NCBI GenBank assembly: GCA_964424335.1
Contig: CAYRIY010000162.1
Coordinates: forward strand, 1-5,121
Origin: CAYRIY01 sp964424335
GTDB taxonomy: Bacteria > Bacillota > Limnochordia > DTU080 > RSA5
Length of the DNA: 5,121 bases
Direction of reading: 5' to 3'
A program made the translations under genes and the position numbers. Below are positions 1 to 5,121 of this stretch, in pieces (position 1 is the stretch's first letter; each line of letters starts with the position of its first letter). Under the pieces are notes generated by a model. That model worked only from the letters and a program-made list of their open reading frames with translations. It had not been told where the DNA came from and ran no database searches.

Positions 1-114
1 TGCGATGGGGTACTCGACGCCCCGAATCCGAATAATGCCCGCTGATACTCGGCCTTGAGGGATCGCGTCGATTGAATTCAACTCGTTGAAGGATAATCCC
101 AGCTCAGGAGGCAT
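1..114 (-). CDS. Unrecognised protein, N-terminal part, runs off left edge
   Basis: This minus-strand frame is open from an ATG at 114 to the window edge (38 codons). All other frames over 1-60, on either strand, meet stops. The translation looks like an ordinary globular protein: it starts MPPELGLSFNELNSID, and the last visible residues include IIRIRGVEYPIA, a pattern suggesting a beta strand. Third codon positions are about 58% G/C by hand count, close to the impression from the neighbouring genes. The start is uncertain. The frame stays open upstream to a stop at 217-219, with a GTG at 144 that would add VLRFDHDFRP, and neither start has a convincing ribosome site. It is divergent from the sulfatase gene. 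I do not recognise the family, and the visible part contains no diagnostic motif. Confidence 0.45.
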   Translation of the reverse strand, partial: MPPELGLSFNELNSIDAIPQGRVSAGIIRIRGVEYPIA

Positions 115-171
115 CGGCCTAAAATCGTGGTCGAATCTGAGCACGCAGAGGGCATTTTTCGGATTCTGGTG

Positions 172-250
172 TGCCGCACCGCCTTCACGCGCCGCCGCAC
201 CGCCTCCACGCACCGCTCACACCGCCCGCACCGCCGCACCGCCCCCCGCG
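172..250. repeat. C-rich low-complexity tract (CACCGC/GCACCGCC units)
   Basis: About 80 bases on the plus strand are built from imperfect units such as GCACCGCC, CACCGC and CCGCCGCACC. There is a strong strand bias: very C-rich and G-poor on plus, G-rich on minus. The tract is not coding in any convincing way; the forward frames give Ala/Pro/Arg low complexity. It lies between the left-edge gene and the sulfatase gene. The G-rich minus strand has scattered GG and GGG runs, but I do not see four regular G-runs, so a G-quadruplex is not claimed. Confidence 0.5.
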
Positions 251-301
251 AGCCCAACTTCGGCCCGAACACCTCAGCCCCAACTCAAAGCAGAGAGGGG
301 A

Positions 302-355
302 ATAGGGAGCCCAGTGACGAATCCCACTGACGAATCCCGATTGACGAATCCCTAT
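302..355. repeat. Triple direct repeat TGACGAATCCC flanked by a 7-bp inverted repeat
   Basis: Three exact copies of the 11-mer TGACGAATCCC lie at 315-325, 328-338 and 342-352, with periods of 13 and 14 nt. They are bracketed by ATAGGGA (302-308) and its exact reverse complement TCCCTAT (349-355). A smaller pair, CAGTG (312-316) and CACTG (325-329), can form a 5-bp stem around the first copy. The block ends 36 nt before the sulfatase GTG. Possible roles are a multi-site operator, an iteron-like protein-binding block, or a dispersed short repeat. The third copy carries TTGACG, which resembles a -35 box, but no -10 box sits at the right distance. Confidence 0.7.
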
Positions 356-377
356 CGTTAACTGCAGCGCATTCCAA

Positions 378-385
378 GAGGTGAT
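378..385 (+). promoter_or_regulatory. Ribosome binding site of the sulfatase gene
   Basis: GAGGTGAT is nearly fully complementary to the 16S rRNA 3' end and sits 6 nt before the GTG at 392. This decides the start, because the first in-frame ATG lies inside conserved sulfatase sequence. The GTG at 381 is inside the site and out of frame. Confidence 0.75.
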
Positions 386-391
386 CGAGTC

Positions 392-1861
392 GTGGCAAAT
401 GCGTCAGAGAGGCTCAGCAAGAAAAAGCGCCCCAACATTCTGCTCATCACGGCGGACGAGATGCGTCACGACTGCTTCGGGGCGGCAGGCCATCCTTTGG
501 TGCGGACGCCCAACCTCGATGCGCTGGCTCGGCGTGGCGTGCGGTTTACAAATGCATACACGCCGTTTCCCGTCTGTGTTCCAGCACGGATGTCCATCAT
601 GACGGGGCAGTACGCCCGAGCTCATGGGTTGATCAGCAACAGGGGATTTCTCGCCAAAGACCAAGCGACGCTGCCGCGCAGTCTCAGCGAGGCGGGCTAC
701 CGCACGGCCGCCATCGGCAAGATGCACTTCTGGCCGCCGTACAATGGGTACGGTTTTCAAAGCATGTGCCTGGCGGAGCAGCACGGCCAGGGGTATAAGA
801 TCGACGACTACCACAGTGAGTACCTGGCCCAGCGGGGGCTGGTCGACATGTGGGACCTCTGGGATCAACAGCGGGCGTACCGTGCCAACGCGCCTCGGGA
901 GTACTGGGAGAGCTTTGGCGCAAGGGCATCGGAGCTCCCCGAGGAGCACTACCACACGACGTGGATCGCCGATCGGACCATCGACTGCCTAAACGAGGAT
1001 GACGACCGACCGTTCTTCATCTGGACCTCGTTCATTAAGCCGCACCACCCCTTTGATCCGCCCAAACCGTGGGATGAAATGTACAATCCCGCAGACGTTC
1101 CGGCGCCGCAAGATCAGGCGCATGCGTTAGCCAAGCCATTGATGACGCAAGGTGGACGTAAAGATCCCCGCGAAGCCTTCTTTGACCTAACCCAAATGTC
1201 CGAGGAGGCGTATCGCCGGGTTGCGGCGCTTTACTACGCCACGATTTCCCACATCGATCATCACGTCGGCAGAATCCTCAAGACGCTCGAAGAGCTGGGC
1301 AAGATCGACGATACGCTCGTGATCTTCACAAGCGATCACGGAGACTACATGGGCGCATACGGGCTCATCTTGAAACATCCGAATGTGCCGTACGACGCCC
1401 TCGCAAAAGTGCCGATGGTCGTTGCCGGCCCGGGTGTGAGCGAAGGCGTCGTGAGCGACGATCTCGTCTCATTGATCGATCTGTTTCCGACTGCGGCGGC
1501 GCTGGCAGGGGCGGAGCTTCCGAGGTCAGTTCAAGGGCGGGACCTGTCGGATTTGCTCTCTGGAAAGCGGCAGGAGGGCAAGGCATTCCGGGACGCAATC
1601 TTCGTGGAATCCGGCGGCATAAAAGCGGTCCGCACGGATCGGTACAAATACCTTTACGACCACTCGAACGGGCTCGAGGAGCTGTACGATCTGAGCGAGG
1701 ATCCGGACGAACTCCACGACCTCGCGGCCGTTCCGGAGGAGCGCGGCCGGGTCGGCGAGGTGGTCAGGGAAATGCGCGATCTCCTGCTTGGATGGTTGAT
1801 CGAGACCGAGTCCGACCGCCATACGACGGAGTGGCGCTTTGACAACCTCATGCCGCAGTAG
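392..1861 (+). CDS. Formylglycine-dependent sulfatase, cytoplasmic (arylsulfatase/choline-sulfatase type)
   Basis: Alkaline-phosphatase-superfamily sulfatase of 489 aa, a usual length for bacterial type I sulfatases. The signature C-x-P-x-R-x4-T-G is perfect: Cys62, Pro64, Arg66, Thr71, Gly72. Cys62 (TGT at 575-577) should be oxidised to formylglycine by a sulfatase-maturating enzyme that is not in this window. Other visible active-site residues are Asp22 in the N-terminal ADEMRHD block, Lys110 and His112 (GKMHF), His218 (KPHHPF), Asp315-His316 (SDHGDYMG) and Lys328. Asp22 is followed by Glu23 rather than the more usual second Asp or Gln. The C-terminal region has YKYLYDHSNGLEELYDLSEDPDE-type sulfatase ending features (residues about 418-440). 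The N-terminus is charged and lacks a signal peptide, so the enzyme probably acts in the cytoplasm on an imported sulfate ester. The substrate cannot be read from sequence, and related superfamily members hydrolyse phosphonate or phosphate esters. It starts with GTG and is followed after 13 nt by crcB. Confidence 0.93.
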   Translation: MANASERLSKKKRPNILLITADEMRHDCFGAAGHPLVRTPNLDALARRGVRFTNAYTPFPVCVPARMSIMTGQYARAHGLISNRGFLAKDQATLPRSLSEAGYRTAAIGKMHFWPPYNGYGFQSMCLAEQHGQGYKIDDYHSEYLAQRGLVDMWDLWDQQRAYRANAPREYWESFGARASELPEEHYHTTWIADRTIDCLNEDDDRPFFIWTSFIKPHHPFDPPKPWDEMYNPADVPAPQDQAHALAKPLMTQGGRKDPREAFFDLTQMSEEAYRRVAALYYATISHIDHHVGRILKTLEELGKIDDTLVIFTSDHGDYMGAYGLILKHPNVPYDALAKVPMVVAGPGVSEGVVSDDLVSLIDLFPTAAALAGAELPRSVQGRDLSDLLSGKRQEGKAFRDAIFVESGGIKAVRTDRYKYLYDHSNGLEELYDLSEDPDELHDLAAVPEERGRVGEVVREMRDLLLGWLIETESDRHTTEWRFDNLMPQ

Positions 1862-1867
1862 GTGAAT
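1860..1867 (+). promoter_or_regulatory. Ribosome binding site of crcB, overlapping the sulfatase stop
   Basis: AGGTGAAT overlaps the TAG stop of the sulfatase gene (1859-1861) and lies 7-9 nt before the GTG at 1875. A ribosome finishing the sulfatase would be delivered onto it, so translational coupling is likely. Confidence 0.5.
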
Positions 1868-1874
1868 CAATCCC

Positions 1875-2249
1875 GTGAACTACGTGTGGATCGGCCTCGG
1901 CGGCATTTTGGGCGCCATTGCTCGGCACACAGTGGCGGAAGTGGTCGCAAAGCGGATCGCAGGCGACTTTCCTCTTGGAATCTTCATCGTCAATATTTCA
2001 GGAGCGTTTGTATTGGGGCTCATGGCGGGGCTATCGGAGCGCGCCGAGTGGATCTCGCCCGCTGTTCGGCTGGGCGCGATGGTCGGGTTCTTAGGCGCCT
2101 TCACGACGTTTTCGACGTGGAGCGTCGATACGTTGCGGCTACTCGAATCGGGACGTTACGGGGCGGCGCTCTTTAATCTATTGGGGAGCGCCGGCGCGGG
2201 GCTCTTCGCCGCTTGGGTCGGAATGACGCTTGGCCGCCTGGCCAGGTAG
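1875..2249 (+). CDS. crcB: Fluoride channel/exporter CrcB (Fluc)
   Basis: A 124-aa, four-helix membrane protein with the Fluc signatures in order. GGILGAIAR (residues 9-17) in helix 1 contains the conserved Gly and Arg. VNISGAF (39-45) in helix 2 includes the pore Asn40. GFLGAFTTFSTWS (71-83) is the broken helix 3 with the structural Na+ site and pore aromatic residues. Helices lie at about 3-22, 33-53, 65-90 and 97-119. Fluc proteins are inner-membrane F- channels that lower cytoplasmic fluoride; a single gene implies a dual-topology antiparallel homodimer. In the pore 'Phe box', the first Phe is kept (Phe79) but the second is Trp82, a conservative aromatic change that could be checked for ion selectivity. 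The start is GTG, 13 nt after the sulfatase stop. No fluoride-riboswitch consensus is seen just upstream, which fits expression from the sulfatase promoter. Confidence 0.95.
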   Translation: MNYVWIGLGGILGAIARHTVAEVVAKRIAGDFPLGIFIVNISGAFVLGLMAGLSERAEWISPAVRLGAMVGFLGAFTTFSTWSVDTLRLLESGRYGAALFNLLGSAGAGLFAAWVGMTLGRLAR

Positions 2250-2255
2250 TCGGAC

Positions 2256-2278
2256 GGGACGGGCGACTTGCCCGCCCC
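2256..2278. terminator. GC-rich hairpin between convergent genes
   Basis: GGGACGGGC (2256-2264) and GCCCGCCCC (2270-2278) form an 8-bp stem with one A-C mismatch and a GACTT loop. It lies in the 40-nt gap where crcB and the small minus-strand gene converge, so it may end both transcripts. There is no following T tract on either strand, so it is not a classical intrinsic terminator. Its sequence resembles the arms of the structure at 4966-5045. Confidence 0.4.
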
Positions 2279-2289
2279 TACCCGCTCCT

Positions 2290-2505
2290 TTAGTCCTCGA
2301 CCCGGTGCCCGTAGTGCTTTTTGACGTTTTCCACGGCGTCGCCGTCGATGCTGTACTCTGCGTTTGGCGTCGTCAGCTTGATGATGCGGTTTTCCATGTC
2401 AAATTCGGTATCGCCAAGGTGGAGCTCATAGCGCTCACCGGCGGCGGTCGTGATGATAATCTCGCCCCAATCTTCGAGCTCGCGCTTTACCGCCTCGAGT
2501 TCCAT
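2290..2505 (-). CDS. Small acidic protein of unknown function
   Basis: A 71-aa protein that I do not recognise. It looks genuine: the codons are mixed and protein-like, the only low-complexity-free frame here is this one, and the neighbours are placed tightly around it. It has 18 acidic against 8 basic residues (acidic pI). There is an N-terminal helix-like segment (2-13, KRELEDW), then alternating hydrophobic stretches suggesting beta strands: EIIITT (15-20), YELHLGD (26-32), RIIKLTT (40-46) and AEYSID (49-54). It ends with a short amphipathic segment (56-64) and GHRVED. There is no signal peptide, membrane helix, Cys or metal motif, so it is probably a soluble cytoplasmic domain. The weak ribosome site GGGGG (2516-2520) is 10 nt before the ATG. 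It is convergent with crcB and divergent from the molybdoenzyme gene. No function is proposed. Confidence 0.72.
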   Translation of the reverse strand: MELEAVKRELEDWGEIIITTAAGERYELHLGDTEFDMENRIIKLTTPNAEYSIDGDAVENVKKHYGHRVED

Positions 2506-2547
2506 CAGAATTCAACCCCCAATTTATCTTCCTCGCCGACATCTAAA

Positions 2548-2576
2548 TTGTGACTGGAGCGGCCCGGAATTATTCT
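2548..2576 (+). promoter_or_regulatory. Candidate sigma70-type promoter for the molybdoenzyme gene
   Basis: TTGTGA (2548-2553) and TATTCT (2571-2576) each match 4 of 6 consensus bases and have the ideal 17-nt spacer. Transcription would start near 2583, giving a leader of about 87 nt. The -10 box overlaps a short palindrome GAATTATTC (2567-2575), and CGGAAT occurs at 2565-2570 and 2586-2591, 21 bp apart. These might be regulator contacts, but that is speculative. Confidence 0.35.
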
Positions 2577-2654
2577 GAAAGCGGGCGGAATAGAGTGTGC
2601 GAACCAAAGGGGCCAAGAGGTGGAGATTCACCAAGACCGAACATATAGGCTGAT

Positions 2655-2661
2655 AAGGAGG
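2655..2661 (+). promoter_or_regulatory. Strong ribosome binding site of the molybdoenzyme gene
   Basis: AAGGAGG sits 8 nt before the ATG at 2670. The nearby ATG at 2665 is out of frame and too close, so 2670 is the start. Confidence 0.85.
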
Positions 2662-2669
2662 CTCATGCG

Positions 2670-4940
2670 ATGTCCGCTCGGTGGAATCCAAAGTCGTGGG
2701 TGAGTCTGGCTCCAAACGGAATCGGGCACACCAAACCGAATCACTACGGCGACATGCTTCGCATAGCGCTCGAAAACCGCGATCAACTCGGCTACGCGTG
2801 GCGCATCCTGCGCGACGGCGTGTGCGACGGTTGTGCGCTCGGTACGTCGGGGCTGCACGACCACACGATCGACGGCATTCACCTGTGCATGACGCGCCTC
2901 AACCTGCTGCGTCTCAATACGATGCCGGCGCTGGACGAATCGCTCCTTCACGATGTCGAGCGCCTGCGCGGCATGTCCAGCGAAGAGCTGCGCAAGCTCG
3001 GCCGCATCCCCTTTCCCATGATCAGGCGGCCGGGCGAACCCGGATTCACGAGAATCTCGTGGGACCAAGCGCTCGACTATGCCGCGGGCCACATTCGCGA
3101 AACAACTCCCGAGCGGCTCGCCTTTTACGTCACCTCTCGAGGCCTTACCAACGAGTCGTACTACGCAGCCGGGAAAGTCGCTCGCTTTCTCGGAACGAAC
3201 AACGTCGACAACGCCGCCCGCATCTGCCATTCGCCGAGCACGGTGGCGCTCAAAGCGACGGTTGGCGTGGGGGCGTCGACCTGCTCGTACTCTGATTGGA
3301 TCGGGACGGATCTGCTTGTCTTTTTCGGCTCGGACGTCGCAAACAACCAGCCGGTCTCTACCAAATACATGTACTATGCGAAACGGGCCGGGACCAAGAT
3401 CGTAGTCGTCAACCCGTACCGGGAGCCGGGCATGGAACGGTACTGGGTGCCGTCCGTGACGGAAAGCGCTCTTTTTGGCACCAAGTTCATGGACGCGTTC
3501 TTTCAGGTGCATACGGGCGGCGACATCGCCTTTATCAACGGCGTTCTAAAGTACATGATCGAGCAGCGGTGGGTCGACGAGGAATTCATCGACCGACACA
3601 CGAGCGGTTTTGAGGCGCTTAAGGCGGCGCTGGCCGACCAGACATGGGACGAACTCGAGCGCAGCTCCGGCATAGCAAAGAACGAGATCGTCGAGTTTGC
3701 CACGATGTACCGCAAGGCCAAGAGCGCCGTTTTTGTCTGGAGCATGGGAATTACCCAGCACCTGTTCGGCGTCGACAATGTCAAAGCGATCGTAAACCTT
3801 GCGCTGGCAAGAGGGATGCTCGGCCGGGAGAAGTGCGGCCTGATGCCGATTCGAGGGCATAGCGGCGTGCAAGGGGGAGCGGAGGTAGGCTGCGCGCCAG
3901 GCAATCTGCCCGGAGGAATCGCCGTCGACGACCCAAAGAAAGCCGAGATCGAGTCCGTCTGGGGCTTTTCTATTCCTGAACGCAAAGGAATGGTTGCCGG
4001 CGAAATGCTCGCTGCGGCCCACAGGGGCGAACTGGACATCCTCTACAGCATCGGAGGCAACTTCGTGGAGACGATGCCCGATCCCGGCTGGGTGCGGGAG
4101 GCGCTGCAAAGGGTGCGGCTTCGAGTGCACCAAGACATCGTGCTCAACACGTCGACGCTCCTCGACGCCGGCGAGGCTGTCCTGGTCCTGCCCGCAACGA
4201 CCCGCTACGAGCAGCCCGGGGGCGGCACCGAGACCAACAGCGAGCGGCGCATTTACTTCAGCCCCGAAATTCCGGGCAGGCGTATCCCGGAAGCCCGGTC
4301 GGAATGGGAAATCCTCACGGACCTCGCAGCAAGGGTCAGACCCGGTGATGCCCATCAAATTCGATTCGCGAGCGCCCAGGCGATACGAGACGAGATTGCG
4401 AAGACCGTCCCCGATTACAATGGGATTCAACACTTGAGGAAAAAAGGTGACGCGGTGCAGTGGGGCGGGCCTTTGCTCTGCGTCGGCGGCGTTTGCCCCA
4501 CGCCGGATGGGCGCGGCCAGTTTACGCCGATCCTTCCACCCGAACGGCAAATCCCGGACGGACACTTCATATTGAGCACTCGCCGTGGAAAGCAGTTCAA
4601 CAGCATGGTCTACGGAAGGCGCGATCCCCTCACGGGCGCAAGCCGCGACAGCGTCTTCATGTCGGCGGAGGACGCCGCTCGCCAGGGCCTGAGTGAGGGC
4701 GACAGAGTCGTGGTGAAATCCCCGGTCGGCGAAATGGAGGGAACGGTACTCATCTCCAAGATCAAGCCGGGAAACCTCCAGGTCTACTGGCCGGAAGGAA
4801 ACGTTTTGATTCGAAAGGGAGCCTACGAGCCGCAGTCCGGCGTTCCCGACTACAACGCATTTGTGACCGTTTCACGGGTTTTGGGGCATGACGAGCGCGA
4901 CCTTGCGGCGGAGGACACCGTCGCCGCCGCGGCCGAATAG
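2670..4940 (+). CDS. Molybdopterin oxidoreductase, FdhF/YdeP family (formate-dehydrogenase alpha-like)
   Basis: A 756-aa bis-MGD molybdoenzyme catalytic subunit, very close in length to E. coli YdeP (about 759 aa), with the same N-terminal pattern as remembered from the family. The Fe-S region has Cys52-x2-Cys55 and Cys73. The canonical third Cys of C-x2-C-x3-C-x26-C is absent (Thr59 at that place), so cluster ligation is unusual. The main molybdopterin domain spans about 110-500. ARICHSPST puts Cys186-His187 where FdhF has selenocysteine140-His141. RGHSGVQGGAEVG (395-407) puts Arg395 at the place of FdhF Arg333. The C-terminal dinucleotide-binding domain runs from about 630 to 740 (LSTRRGKQFNSM, GLSEGDRVVVKS). 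Cys186 is TGC, not TGA. There is no Tat signal, so it is cytoplasmic. Formate is a possible substrate, but the physiological reaction of YdeP-type proteins is not settled. No electron-transfer subunit is encoded in the window. Confidence 0.93.
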   Translation: MSARWNPKSWVSLAPNGIGHTKPNHYGDMLRIALENRDQLGYAWRILRDGVCDGCALGTSGLHDHTIDGIHLCMTRLNLLRLNTMPALDESLLHDVERLRGMSSEELRKLGRIPFPMIRRPGEPGFTRISWDQALDYAAGHIRETTPERLAFYVTSRGLTNESYYAAGKVARFLGTNNVDNAARICHSPSTVALKATVGVGASTCSYSDWIGTDLLVFFGSDVANNQPVSTKYMYYAKRAGTKIVVVNPYREPGMERYWVPSVTESALFGTKFMDAFFQVHTGGDIAFINGVLKYMIEQRWVDEEFIDRHTSGFEALKAALADQTWDELERSSGIAKNEIVEFATMYRKAKSAVFVWSMGITQHLFGVDNVKAIVNLALARGMLGREKCGLMPIRGHSGVQGGAEVGCAPGNLPGGIAVDDPKKAEIESVWGFSIPERKGMVAGEMLAAAHRGELDILYSIGGNFVETMPDPGWVREALQRVRLRVHQDIVLNTSTLLDAGEAVLVLPATTRYEQPGGGTETNSERRIYFSPEIPGRRIPEARSEWEILTDLAARVRPGDAHQIRFASAQAIRDEIAKTVPDYNGIQHLRKKGDAVQWGGPLLCVGGVCPTPDGRGQFTPILPPERQIPDGHFILSTRRGKQFNSMVYGRRDPLTGASRDSVFMSAEDAARQGLSEGDRVVVKSPVGEMEGTVLISKIKPGNLQVYWPEGNVLIRKGAYEPQSGVPDYNAFVTVSRVLGHDERDLAAEDTVAAAAE

Positions 4941-4965
4941 CGCCCGGAGAAGCAGTTTCAGGGGA

Positions 4966-5045
4966 GTCGCCCACTTGGCCGCCCGGCCTTGTCGGCCCGG
5001 CCAAGCCACAAACGGATGAAAATCCGTGGGGCGGCAAGTGGGGAC
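4966..5045. other. Branched inverted-repeat structure (possible structured RNA)
   Basis: GTCGCCCACTTGGCCGCCC (4966-4984) pairs with GGGCGGCAAGTGGGGAC (5029-5045) over 17 bp, interrupted only by single-base bulges at G4969 and G4978. Inside are a perfect 6-bp hairpin with a GAAA tetraloop (ACGGAT 5012-5017, ATCCGT 5022-5027) and a small GGCC-TTGTC-GGCC hairpin (4985-4997). Together they make a three-way junction. A competing stem, CTTGGCCG (4974-4981) with CGGCCAAG (4998-5005), would break the outer stem. It begins 25 nt after the molybdoenzyme stop and ends 21 nt before the next ribosome site. There is no T tract after it, so it is not an intrinsic terminator. It could be a leader RNA, an mRNA stabiliser or a dispersed palindromic repeat. 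Confidence 0.6.
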
Positions 5046-5066
5046 TGCAGCCAATCGGTTTATCAG

Positions 5067-5071
5067 AGGAG
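5067..5071 (+). promoter_or_regulatory. Ribosome binding site of the right-edge gene
   Basis: AGGAG, within AGAGGAGTGA, lies 10 nt before the ATG at 5082. A GTG at 5071 opens only a 4-codon frame, so 5082 is preferred. Confidence 0.6.
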
Positions 5072-5081
5072 TGACCTGCAC

Positions 5082-5121
5082 ATGATCGGATCCCGCCCGG
5101 GAAAGACGACGACCGCAAGGG
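5082..5121 (+). CDS. Start of a gene running off the right edge; product unknown
   Basis: An ATG with a good ribosome site opens 13 codons (MIGSRPGKTTTAR) before the window ends. The gene follows the molybdoenzyme on the same strand after 141 nt. In other genomes, genes of the FdhF/YdeP family are often next to fdhD, which encodes the sulfurtransferase that sulfurates the Mo cofactor. An fdhD or MGD-synthesis gene is therefore the leading guess from context only. The GKTT string is too short to call a nucleotide-binding loop. Confidence 0.5.
   Translation, partial: MIGSRPGKTTTAR

Noticed and set aside
302..355. CRISPR array
   Set aside because: The repeats are 11 nt with 2-3 nt between them, far too short for CRISPR repeats and spacers, and no cas genes are present.
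86..361. Plus-strand frame of 91 codons ahead of the sulfatase
   Set aside because: Its translation is mainly Ala/Pro/Arg low complexity from the C-rich tract and the direct repeats. The minus-strand frame is more protein-like over 1-114.
404..955. Minus-strand open frame of 183 codons
   Set aside because: It is antisense to the sulfatase catalytic region, whose motifs are perfect on the plus strand.
1862..1875. Fluoride riboswitch before crcB
   Set aside because: The gap is only 13 nt, and no riboswitch-like fold or GG-GAUGG-type consensus is seen in the sulfatase 3' end.
3225..3227. Selenocysteine at the Mo-ligand position of the formate-dehydrogenase-like protein
   Set aside because: The codon is TGC (cysteine), and the frame contains no internal TGA, so no SECIS is needed.
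2628..3512. Long open frame of 294 codons on the minus strand
   Set aside because: It lies antisense to the molybdoenzyme. It is Arg/Val-rich and lacks recognisable domains, and it is explained by codon bias of the true gene on the other strand.
3546..4565. Minus-strand open frame of 339 codons
   Set aside because: It lies entirely within the well-supported molybdoenzyme gene on the opposite strand, and its translation shows no family features.
4966..5045. Intrinsic terminator for the molybdoenzyme gene
   Set aside because: The stem is strong, but no T-rich run follows it on the plus strand, and the loop holds further structured hairpins.

Overview
The window is a bacterial segment of moderately high GC (roughly 60% by eye). 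It has short intergenic gaps, good Shine-Dalgarno sequences and some GTG starts. Nothing in it fixes the phylum. The strong AGGAGG-type ribosome sites and cytoplasmic enzymes would suit a GC-rich Gram-positive or a related deep-branching group (Firmicutes, Chloroflexi or Armatimonadota type), but this is a weak inference. There are no rRNA or tRNA genes, CRISPR arrays, transposases or phage genes.

Layout. (1) 1-114, minus strand: the 5' part of an unrecognised gene leaving the left edge. (2) 115-391: a divergent intergenic region with a C-rich CACCGC-type low-complexity tract (172-250). It also holds three direct copies of TGACGAATCCC bracketed by a 7-bp inverted repeat (302-355). (3) 392-1861, plus: a complete cytoplasmic formylglycine-type sulfatase. 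(4) 1875-2249, plus: crcB/fluc, a fluoride channel, 13 nt downstream of the sulfatase and probably translationally coupled to it. (5) 2250-2289: a GC-rich hairpin between convergent genes. (6) 2290-2505, minus: a small acidic protein of unknown function. (7) 2506-2669: a divergent promoter region with a plausible sigma70-type promoter and a strong ribosome site. (8) 2670-4940, plus: a 756-aa molybdopterin oxidoreductase of the FdhF/YdeP family with a formate-dehydrogenase-like active site (Cys186-His187, Arg395). (9) 4941-5081: an intergenic region that can fold into a long branched structure (17-bp closing stem, GAAA-tetraloop hairpin, competing alternative stem). (10) 5082 to the right edge: the first 13 codons of another gene, possibly an fdhD-type accessory gene, which cannot be confirmed here.

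The window seems to hold two separate units. One is the sulfatase-crcB pair, which may link a hydrolase with fluoride export. The other is the molybdoenzyme with a downstream partner. The least explained items are the branched inverted-repeat structure at 4966-5045, its sequence kinship with the hairpin at 2256-2278, and the triple direct repeat ahead of the sulfatase. No complete new system can be demonstrated from this window alone.
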